11,297 nt of DNA. Origin: JAIEPT01 sp038217425 (GTDB lineage: Bacteria; Planctomycetota; Planctomycetia; Gemmatales; Gemmataceae). Position 1 is the stretch's first letter. Each line of letters opens with the position of its first letter. The translations under genes were made by a program, and so were the position numbers. Positions 5,937 to 11,297 of the stretch are shown here, piece after piece. Under the pieces are notes generated by a model, which did not search any database, had not been told where the DNA came from, and saw only the letters and a program-made list of their open reading frames with translations. Location of the stretch: the NCBI GenBank assembly GCA_038217425.1, contig JBBQPM010000211.1, positions 1 to 11,297 on the forward strand, written 5' to 3'.

Positions 5937-8615
5937 ATGTCGAATCCGAAGGCGAAGAAGGCAGGGGGCTGGTTAGGCAGGTTCATGGGGATGGAGGACG
6001 AGTTGGCGCCGGCGTCGGCCGCGCCGCCGGAGATCCCGCCGCCGAGTAAGGAGCCGGAGGTGCCGCCGCCGAGTCGGGAGCCGGAGACGCCCCCGAGTCC
6101 GCCGGCTCCGCCGCCGCCGATTTCGCCGCCGGAACCCGTGCCGCCGCCGGAGCCGCCTTTGAGCGTGCCGAGCGCGTTCGCGACGCTTTTCCCGATGCTT
6201 CCGGAACGGACGAAGGCGCCCGAGTTAATGGCGGCGCCGCTGCCGAACTTTGCGTTTCTGTCGATGGAAGCTTCACCGCCGCCGCCGACTGCCGAGGAAC
6301 TCGACGCCGGCACCGCGGCCATCGCCGAGGTCTACGCGATGGACGAGGTCTACGCGATGGACGAGGTCGACGATCCGATCCCGGAGTTGGTGGAGGAAGA
6401 CGAGCCGATGATGACGGCCGAGCCGGCGACGGAACCGGAGATCCTGATGGCAGCGCCGCTGGAGGCGTACTCCATGGAAGTCGAAGTCGTCGACGCCATG
6501 TCAGCGGAAGCGGTGATCGCGCCGATGGTGGCCGAGCCGATGATCGCCGAACCGTTGGAAGTCGAGGAGATTCACACGCCGTATTCGGAAGAAGAGCTAG
6601 AAGAAGTCTCCGAGATGCCGATGGCGACGGAAGTGATCGAGGAGCCGGAAGCAGTGGAGATTGTGGAGCCGATGCTGGAAGCCGAGGTGGTGGAGATGCC
6701 GCCGCCGGTGCGCGAGGCGTACGTGCTGGAGGCCGAGCCGATCGGGCCGTGTCCGATCTGCGGGACGGCGCGGAAGGCGAGCTTGAATTATTGCGACGAT
6801 TGTGGTTATAGCTTCCCGCTGGGGGGCGCGGCGTTGGCCGCGGTCGCCGGCGCGGGGCTCAAGAAGAAAGCGAAGCGAGTCTTTCCCATGGCCAATGCGA
6901 AGGTGCGTCTGAACAATCGATACGAAATCGGCGCGATGGTGTGCGAGCGCCGAGGCGTGTGCCGGTACAAGGGCGTCGATCACGGCGTCAATCCCCCTCG
7001 GCCCGTCGTCATCGTCATGGGGCACCTCGCCCAGGCCGGCGGCGATCCTCTCAGCGACGCCGCCGACGACCCCGACGAATTCATGCCGACCTTCGACGTC
7101 GATTTCGGCGAACCGACCCCCAGCAGCACCTCCGGCCCCGTCTGGCCCAGCCCCGCCTGGGAACGCGATCTCCTCAACAAGGCCAAGCATCCGGCACTGC
7201 CGACCGTCCTCGATTTCTTCGCTGACGGCAACTACGAGAATCTCGTCATCAGCGCCCCCGAAGCCCGCACCCTCTGGGACATGTGGGACGAACCCGAGTA
7301 CGACTCCAACGCTCGCTACGCCTGGCTGCAGCAGATCGCCGAGGGGATGGACGCGTTGCACACCGCCGGAGCGATGCTCGAAGCGATCCGCCCCGATATC
7401 GCCGGCGTCACGGCCAAGGGCCAGGCCGTTATTCTCGATCTTTCGGAGCTGTTACCCCTGCCGATGTTCGCCAGCGCGCCGGTCAAGGGCTCGCTCTACA
7501 CCGCCCCCGAACTCATCCTCAATCCCGGCAGCGCCGACGCCCGCGCCGCCCTGTACAGCTTCGGCGCCACCCTCTACGCTCTCGAGTACCTGCATCACGC
7601 CCTCGAAGAGAAAGACTTCGAACGGCAATATTCCCCCAAGCAAGTCACCGACCGCTTCCCCGACGTGCATCCCCTCTTCCCGCGCATCCTCAACAAGACC
7701 TTTTGCCGGGATCTCAACACGCGCTTCCCCACCGACGAAGGGACGAAGGTCGACCCCTCGGGCTTCAAGGAACTCGTGAAGACCCTGGGCGTGTGCCGAA
7801 AGGTGTTCGACTCGTGCCGGCTCGACGTGGCATGCTGGTCGACGACGGGCATGGTGCGGACGGGAAACGAGGACGCGTTCACGATCCTGCACGGCTGCGA
7901 TTGGCGGCAGGACGACGTGTACGAGTACGCGATGGTGCTGCTCGCGGACGGCATGGGAGGCTACGAAGCGGGTGAAATCGCCGCCGCCCTGGCCATGAAC
8001 GAATTGCGTAAGTTCCTGGTGCAACAGCCGATGTTCGCCGGGCTGTTCGGCTATCCGCCTGCGGAGCCCGCGAATCCCGAGGCGCTGAAGAAGGTAATGG
8101 AAGCCGCCCTGCGGCACGCGAACAAGGAAGTCTTCAATGCCTCGCGCATCCCCGGCAAAGGCAAACGCGGCATGGGCTGCACCGCGGAAGCCGTCTACGT
8201 CGACAATCGCAACCTCATCGTCGGCCACGTCGGCGATAGCCGGGTGTACCATCTGAGCCAGGGCCGACTCATCCAGATCACCCGCGATCAGACGCTCGTC
8301 AATCGCCTGGTCGAACTGGGGCAGCTCACTGAAGCCGAGGCGGAAAATCATTCGCGCAAAAACGAGTTGCAGCAAGCGATCGGCGGGCAACCCGACGTCT
8401 CGCCGGCGACCTACGCCGCCAAGCTCAAGCGCGGCGACTGGGTGCTGGTCTGTTCCGACGGCCTCACCAACCACATCAGCAACAAGGAACTCGAGCAGAT
8501 GCTCACCCGCGAGGCCAACAACAGTGCCGAGGAATCGGCGCGGCGCCTCCTCAACCTCGTGAACCTTCGCGGTGCCACCGACAACGCCACCATCGTCGCC
8601 ATCCGGGCCACGTAG
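5937..8615 (+). CDS. Zinc-ribbon / pseudokinase / PP2C phosphatase fusion
   Basis: This 892-residue protein starts with a disordered region (about 20-265), first Pro-rich and then Glu/Met/Val-rich and strongly acidic. A zinc ribbon follows (C272, C275, C286, C289). Next is a kinase-like fold (about 325-620) and a PP2C-family Ser/Thr phosphatase (about 630-892). The PP2C metal-site acidic motifs are all present: NEDA (644-647), DGMGG (671-675), GDSR (766-769), SDG (840-842) and TDN (881-883), so it should be an active Mn/Mg-dependent phosphatase. The kinase-like part is degenerate: no clear glycine loop, no VAIK lysine, HRD region reading RPDI, and DFG replaced by DLS; only an APE-like site (523-525) survives. 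The start is the ATG at 5937, with GGGGA upstream. The frame is open back to 5631, but that overlaps the kinase gene. It probably reverses phosphorylation by the upstream kinase, with the pseudokinase as docking or allosteric part. Confidence 0.93.
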   Translation: MSNPKAKKAGGWLGRFMGMEDELAPASAAPPEIPPPSKEPEVPPPSREPETPPSPPAPPPPISPPEPVPPPEPPLSVPSAFATLFPMLPERTKAPELMAAPLPNFAFLSMEASPPPPTAEELDAGTAAIAEVYAMDEVYAMDEVDDPIPELVEEDEPMMTAEPATEPEILMAAPLEAYSMEVEVVDAMSAEAVIAPMVAEPMIAEPLEVEEIHTPYSEEELEEVSEMPMATEVIEEPEAVEIVEPMLEAEVVEMPPPVREAYVLEAEPIGPCPICGTARKASLNYCDDCGYSFPLGGAALAAVAGAGLKKKAKRVFPMANAKVRLNNRYEIGAMVCERRGVCRYKGVDHGVNPPRPVVIVMGHLAQAGGDPLSDAADDPDEFMPTFDVDFGEPTPSSTSGPVWPSPAWERDLLNKAKHPALPTVLDFFADGNYENLVISAPEARTLWDMWDEPEYDSNARYAWLQQIAEGMDALHTAGAMLEAIRPDIAGVTAKGQAVILDLSELLPLPMFASAPVKGSLYTAPELILNPGSADARAALYSFGATLYALEYLHHALEEKDFERQYSPKQVTDRFPDVHPLFPRILNKTFCRDLNTRFPTDEGTKVDPSGFKELVKTLGVCRKVFDSCRLDVACWSTTGMVRTGNEDAFTILHGCDWRQDDVYEYAMVLLADGMGGYEAGEIAAALAMNELRKFLVQQPMFAGLFGYPPAEPANPEALKKVMEAALRHANKEVFNASRIPGKGKRGMGCTAEAVYVDNRNLIVGHVGDSRVYHLSQGRLIQITRDQTLVNRLVELGQLTEAEAENHSRKNELQQAIGGQPDVSPATYAAKLKRGDWVLVCSDGLTNHISNKELEQMLTREANNSAEESARRLLNLVNLRGATDNATIVAIRAT
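6327..6368 (+). repeat. 18-bp in-frame tandem repeat, 2.3 copies
   Basis: The unit encodes EVYAMD. Copy one is 6327-6344 and copy two 6345-6362, identical to each other, followed by six bases of a third. It lies in the acidic disordered region of the phosphatase fusion, so length change there would be tolerated. The perfect identity suggests a recent duplication by slippage. Confidence 0.9.
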
Positions 8616-8637
8616 TTCGTACAATAGCGTTCGAAAG

Positions 8638-8659
8638 CCCAGGGGCCGCCGTCCCTGGG
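8638..8659 (+). promoter_or_regulatory. GC-rich hairpin ahead of the His-rich gene
   Basis: CCCAGGG (8638-8644) pairs perfectly with CCCTGGG (8653-8659). A G-U pair and one further C-G pair extend the stem to about 9 bp around a CGCC loop. It lies 22 nt after the PP2C stop codon and 20 nt before the next start. No T-run follows, so an intrinsic terminator is doubtful. It could be an attenuator, an mRNA-stabilising 3' end or a chance GC fold. If real, it would weaken expression of the downstream gene relative to the signalling cassette. Confidence 0.4.
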
Positions 8660-8679
8660 GAAGCCTCAACAGGATGCTC

Positions 8680-9147
8680 ATGGACACGATCCCCCTCCTC
8701 GGTACGCTGTGGCAAATCGTCGGCAACCTGGGCTCGCTCGCGCATGAACTGATGCAGCTCGTCGGCCATTGGTCGTTGTGGCTCATCTGGATCGCGTGGT
8801 GGCTCGCCGGCGTGAACTGGAAGAAAGCCTGGCCCGTCCTCGGCATCGGCGGCTGGGCGCCGTTCGTGCTCTTGATGGTGCTCGTCGCGCTCGTCTGGTC
8901 GCAAATCGCCCCCGGCGGCTGCGAAGCGTGCGGCCTCCCCAATTTCTGGACGCAGCTCGGCTCCGTCGGCCTGCTCGCGGGCTCCGCGCTGCTGTGCGGC
9001 TGGCTCCAGGGACGCTTCCACCTGGCGCCCGCGGAGATCAATCTCGATCCCCCCGCACATGCTCACGGCCATCATCATCATCACGGACATTCGCACAGCC
9101 ACGACCATGGGCACTCGCACAGCCACGATCATGGCCACTCGCACTAA
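8680..9147 (+). CDS. Small membrane protein with histidine-rich C-terminal tail
   Basis: This protein has 155 residues from the ATG at 8680. The ATG at 8674 is also possible, but AGGA overlaps it and is 5 nt from the later one. About three hydrophobic spans are seen (near 31-47, 53-76 and 91-111). A CxxC pair (C81, C84) sits in the loop between the second and third spans. The last 29 residues (127-155) contain 17 histidines, mixed with Gly, Ser and Asp. Such tails bind Ni, Zn, Co or Cu in HypB, SlyD and many metal transporters. No transporter signature is visible, so this could be a metal-storing or metal-sensing membrane protein. I do not recognise the family. It follows the phosphatase gene by 64 nt in the same direction and may be the last gene of that unit, although a hairpin intervenes. 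The function is inferred from composition only. Confidence 0.8.
   Translation: MDTIPLLGTLWQIVGNLGSLAHELMQLVGHWSLWLIWIAWWLAGVNWKKAWPVLGIGGWAPFVLLMVLVALVWSQIAPGGCEACGLPNFWTQLGSVGLLAGSALLCGWLQGRFHLAPAEINLDPPAHAHGHHHHHGHSHSHDHGHSHSHDHGHSH
9088..9144 (+). repeat. 24-bp tandem repeat encoding the His-rich tail
   Basis: Two near-identical 24-bp units (9088-9111 and 9112-9135), each encoding HSHSHDHG, are followed by nine bases of a third unit just before the stop codon. The units differ at a few third positions only (for example CAT/CAC, GAC/GAT and GGG/GGC). The peptide repeat has therefore been kept while synonymous changes accumulated, which suggests the histidine content is under selection. Confidence 0.9.
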
Positions 9148-9168
9148 GATTCCAGCTTCCCGGAATCT
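9147..9168 (+). promoter_or_regulatory. Weak hairpin overlapping the stop codon of the His-rich gene
   Basis: AGATTCC (9147-9153) and GGAATCT (9162-9168) are perfect inverted repeats around an 8-nt loop. The stem is only 7 bp and no T-tract follows, so termination is uncertain. It could be a small operator or an mRNA 3' fold. Confidence 0.3.
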
Positions 9169-9209
9169 GTCGGCATCCGCTCCCGATTTAGCCCGGGAAA
9201 AAGACGCCC

Positions 9210-9503
9210 ATGAGTGATTTTCGCGACGTCGATCCACGAGACTTGCGGCCCGCGACTTACCGGCGAGAGGGTGCCGATCCAATCAAACTACATCGGCAGA
9301 TAGCTCGGTTCGGAGCATCGACCGACGGAATGCCGCCGTTGATCGTTTATGAGGCGTCCGATGGCGTGTTAGTCATCTATAATGGAGTGACGCGGGCAAC
9401 GCGGATTGCGAAGCTGGCTCCCGGGAACACGGTGCGAGTCGAGGTAATCGGCCGACTTCGTAAAGCCTACGCTGGGGAAAAGGCGATCGGAGAACTCCTA
9501 TGA
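9210..9503 (+). CDS. ParB/sulfiredoxin-like small protein
   Basis: This 97-residue soluble protein has a DPRDLRP start (8-14), a PPLIVYEA strand (42-49), a VLVIYNGVTRATRIAKL segment (53-69) and a final VRVEVIGRL strand (75-83). The strand-turn-helix with NG-x-TRA-x-x-A resembles the G-x-R/H-R-x-x-A motif of the ParB/Srx fold. That fold covers partition-type CTPases and nucleases as well as single-domain regulators. The helix-turn-helix and C-terminal dimer domain of true ParB are missing, and no parS or parA is seen, so chromosome partition is unlikely. The stop overlaps the next start (ATGA at 9500-9503), indicating translational coupling and a joint function with the following small protein. 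The Shine-Dalgarno is weak (GGGA, 11 nt upstream). Family assignment is tentative. Confidence 0.75.
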   Translation: MSDFRDVDPRDLRPATYRREGADPIKLHRQIARFGASTDGMPPLIVYEASDGVLVIYNGVTRATRIAKLAPGNTVRVEVIGRLRKAYAGEKAIGELL

Positions 9504-9799
9504 TTCCACCGACACAACGCGAAGCCTTGTCTGTTCTGGCAGAGGTCGCTGACCTGTCACCCGACATTCGGCTCGGTCAATTATTCGCCCACCTGGGATT
9601 TCTAGGCGAGGATCAAACGGGCCGATCTTTGGGAAATATCGACGACGAGGAACTGCTCGCCGTCCTCTATCACCACCGTAGCGAACTGACGGCAAGGCTC
9701 ATGACCGCGCCGAACGCGGACCTGCAACCGACGGGAGCCGCGCCATCGGTTTCGAGTCGTTTACACATACCCCAAGCTGTCCCGGCGGCCGAGCGCTAG
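9500..9799 (+). CDS. Conserved hypothetical protein paired with the ParB-like gene
   Basis: This 99-residue protein looks mainly helical up to about residue 68: a helix near 5-18, SPDIRLGQLFAHLGFLGED (20-38), then an acidic DDEELLAVLYHHRSEL helix (48-63). The last 30 residues are Pro/Ala/Ser-rich and look disordered. It starts by ATGA overlap with the preceding gene and has its own GGAG 7 nt upstream, so it should be well translated. I believe I have seen this RLGQL-x-x-x-LGFL-x-ED pattern in planctomycete hypothetical proteins, but I know no assigned function. Because of the overlap, a two-protein complex or antagonistic pair with the ParB-like protein is a reasonable inference, without direct evidence. 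Confidence 0.75.
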   Translation: MIPPTQREALSVLAEVADLSPDIRLGQLFAHLGFLGEDQTGRSLGNIDDEELLAVLYHHRSELTARLMTAPNADLQPTGAAPSVSSRLHIPQAVPAAER

Positions 9800-9871
9800 T
9801 TGGTTCCGAAGCAAATGCACTCGAACAATCGTTCACAAGCTCAGCGCCCGGAATTGAGATGAGGGTTAGCC

Positions 9872-11041
9872 ATGCCCGGCGTGCCGGCCTACGATTTCGT
9901 CGCTCCCCGCCAGATCCTTTTCGGCTGGGGTAGACGCAGCGACCTCGGTAAACTCGCCCAACCGCTCGGCAAACGCGCCTTTCTCATCATCGGCTCCCGA
10001 ACCCTCCAGCGTAGCGGCGTCATCGACAATCTCGTCCACACGCTGCTCAAGTCCGGCATCGCCGCCATCGACTTCGCCCACATCGACCGTGAACCGCTCG
10101 TGGACGACGTCGACCGCGTCGTGCGAGATCTCGCCAACCATGCGGCCACCACCGGCGACTTCATCATCGGCATCGGCGGCGGGGCTGCGCTCGATCTCGC
10201 CAAGGCCGTGGCCGCCCTTGCGGTCTACACCCAACCGCCGAGCGTCGTCGAATTCCTCGAGGGCGTCGGGACCGGCCGGCAGCTCACCCGGCCGACGCTG
10301 CCGATCCTTGCCGTGCCGACGACCGCGGGGACCGGCGCCGAGGCGACCAGGAACGCCGTCATTTCCTCGCTGCAGCCGCCGTTCAAGAAGAGCCTGCGCG
10401 CGGACGGCATGATGCCCTCGGCCGTGCTCGTCGATCCGGAACTGACGACGTCGCTCCCCGCGCAGACGACCGCGTACACCGGCATGGACGCGATCACGCA
10501 GCTCCTCGAAAGCTACCTCTCTTGCCGGGCCAAGCCCCTCCCGCGGGCGCTGTGCCTGCAAGGGCTCGATGGCGCCGCTCAGGCGCTGGTCGAGGCGATG
10601 CGAAGCCCTGCGTCGCGTCCGGCGCGCGAGACGCTGGCCCATGCCGCGCTACTCTCCGGTTTGGCTCTCGCCAACTCCGGCCTCGGCTTCGCGCACGGCG
10701 TCGCCGCGGCGCTCGGCGTCCATTGCCAGATCCCCCACGGTCTCGCCTGCGCCGTCATGCTCCCCGCCGCCCTCCGCGTCAACCGCGACGTCAAGGGCGG
10801 CGATCTCGACCGACTGGCGCCGATCGTCACCGGCAAATCGTCCGCCCGCGCCGACGCCCTCATCGATTTCATCGACGACCTGTGCCGACGCCTTGAGATC
10901 CCGCAACGCCTCAGCAATCTCGGCATACGCCGCGAGCAGATCCCGGCGCTCGTCGCCGGATCGCGCGGCAACAGCATGTCGGGCAACCCGCGCGACGTGA
11001 GCGATTCCGAACTGAGCGAGATTCTCGAGGCGATGTTATGA
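9872..11041 (+). CDS. Iron-containing alcohol dehydrogenase family protein
   Basis: This 389-residue cytoplasmic oxidoreductase is a usual length for the Fe-ADH/dehydroquinate-synthase-like superfamily. It should use NAD(P)H to interconvert an alcohol or polyol with an aldehyde or ketone. It has the nucleotide-binding GIGGGAALDLAKA (100-112), PTTAGTGAEAT (149-159) and the metal region GMDAITQLLESY (204-215). Likely metal ligands are D206, H275 (in FAHG) and H289 (in PHG). The fourth usual ligand, His four residues after the Asp, is Gln (Q210), so the metal site is atypical, or the protein belongs to a subgroup with DALTQ in this place. The start at 9872 has GAGG 7 nt upstream. Its stop overlaps the ATG of a PfkB-type kinase gene (ATGA), so the two are coupled and probably act in one sugar or polyol pathway. 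Substrate is unknown. Confidence 0.93.
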   Translation: MPGVPAYDFVAPRQILFGWGRRSDLGKLAQPLGKRAFLIIGSRTLQRSGVIDNLVHTLLKSGIAAIDFAHIDREPLVDDVDRVVRDLANHAATTGDFIIGIGGGAALDLAKAVAALAVYTQPPSVVEFLEGVGTGRQLTRPTLPILAVPTTAGTGAEATRNAVISSLQPPFKKSLRADGMMPSAVLVDPELTTSLPAQTTAYTGMDAITQLLESYLSCRAKPLPRALCLQGLDGAAQALVEAMRSPASRPARETLAHAALLSGLALANSGLGFAHGVAAALGVHCQIPHGLACAVMLPAALRVNRDVKGGDLDRLAPIVTGKSSARADALIDFIDDLCRRLEIPQRLSNLGIRREQIPALVAGSRGNSMSGNPRDVSDSELSEILEAML

Positions 11042-11297
11042 TCCTCGCCGTCGGTCTGTCCCCCGCCTGGCAACAGATCCTCACGTTCGCGTCCGTGCAA
11101 CTCGGCGAGGTCAACCGTGCGAGCGAATCCCACGCGTGCGGGTCCGGCAAAGTCCTGAACGTCGGCTCCACGCCGCCCGGCACCGACCCCGTGAGGACGA
11201 TGAACTCCGCCCGCCCCGCTAACGCAATGAAATACCTACGAACATCGTCTAGCTCCGTCGGCGTCATCGGTCGGGAGTTTTCCACCAGTTCCGTCGT
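11038..11297 (+). CDS. PfkB-family sugar kinase (1-phosphofructokinase-like), N-terminal fragment, disrupted
   Basis: The first 43 codons (11038-11166) read like the N-terminus of 1-phosphofructokinase/tagatose-6-phosphate kinase-type PfkB proteins: ILAVGLSPAWQQIL, LGEVNRA and GSGKVLNVG, the substrate-binding glycine region. After that the frame stays open to the window end, but the translation (starting STPPGTDP) no longer resembles the family. Instead, the opposite strand of 11169-11297 encodes a later piece of the same family. The gene is therefore broken by an inversion or a mis-join after about residue 43, and it also runs off the window. It starts within the stop of the alcohol dehydrogenase gene (ATGA), with no separate Shine-Dalgarno obvious, so it is likely expressed by coupling. 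As it stands it cannot encode an active kinase, which needs about 310 residues. Confidence 0.8.
   Translation, partial: MILAVGLSPAWQQILTFASVQLGEVNRASESHACGSGKVLNVGSTPPGTDPVRTMNSARPANAMKYLRTSSSSVGVIGREFSTSSV
11169..11297 (-). pseudogene. Inverted internal fragment of a PfkB-family kinase
   Basis: Read on the minus strand from 11297, the frame gives TTELVENSRPMTPTELDDVR, then AEFIVLTGSVPGG. This is the central part of 1-phosphofructokinase-like PfkB proteins: the TELVE strand, the (S/T)P-xE-LD helix and the TGS-P-G substrate loop, normally about residues 95-140. It ends at the valine codon at 11171-11169. Beyond that the minus frame is merely antisense of the plus-strand N-terminal fragment. 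The piece therefore belongs to the same protein type as the gene starting at 11038 but points the other way, and about 50 intervening residues are missing. Confidence 0.75.

Noticed and set aside
3592..8615. Type VI secretion-linked PpkA/PppA/Fha regulatory cluster
   Set aside because: No secretion structural genes are present and domain architectures differ (zinc ribbons, pseudokinase fusion).
7452..9041. 529-codon minus-strand frame opposite the phosphatase and His-rich genes
   Set aside because: The opposite strand encodes clear PP2C motifs; no independent evidence for the minus frame.
9210..9503. Chromosome or plasmid partition system from the ParB-like protein
   Set aside because: No ParA, no parS-like palindrome and no DNA-binding domain in this 97-residue protein.

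Overview
The window is GC-rich bacterial DNA with the look of a planctomycete chromosome. This rests on gene content: a protein kinase flanked by several zinc ribbons, a pseudokinase-PP2C fusion, an FHA domain on a multi-pass membrane protein, and a pair of small overlapping hypothetical genes of a type I associate with planctomycetes. That assignment is from memory of family distribution, not from a search.

Layout. Positions 1-615 hold no convincing intact gene. They contain an 11-bp inverted repeat (249-275) and an in-frame relic resembling the C-terminal end of a HEPN/HepT-like protein, broken by an amber codon (252-467). A thioredoxin-reductase-like flavoprotein lies on the minus strand (616-1530). 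Between it and the next gene is a transposase relic of IS701/IS4 type (about 1655-1852). A complete M32 (Taq-type) metallocarboxypeptidase follows at 1932-3443.

The core is a tight plus-strand run: membrane FHA protein (3592-4512), zinc-ribbon Ser/Thr kinase (4525-5901), zinc-ribbon/pseudokinase/PP2C fusion (5937-8615), and a small membrane protein with a histidine-rich tail (8680-9147). The gaps are 12, 35 and 64 bases. The first three supply a phosphothreonine-reader-like domain, a kinase with intact catalytic residues and a phosphatase with intact metal-site acidic residues, so they look like a self-contained phosphosignalling module. A GC-rich hairpin precedes the His-rich gene and may set its expression apart.

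Downstream are two overlapping small genes, a ParB/Srx-like protein and a partner of unknown function (9210-9799). Then come an iron-type alcohol dehydrogenase (9872-11041) and the overlapping start of a PfkB/1-phosphofructokinase-like gene (from 11038). The PfkB gene is broken: after about 43 codons the plus strand stops resembling the family, while the minus strand of the last ~130 bases encodes an internal piece of the same family. This is an inversion joint or an assembly fold-back.

No tRNA, rRNA, CRISPR array or intact mobile element was seen.
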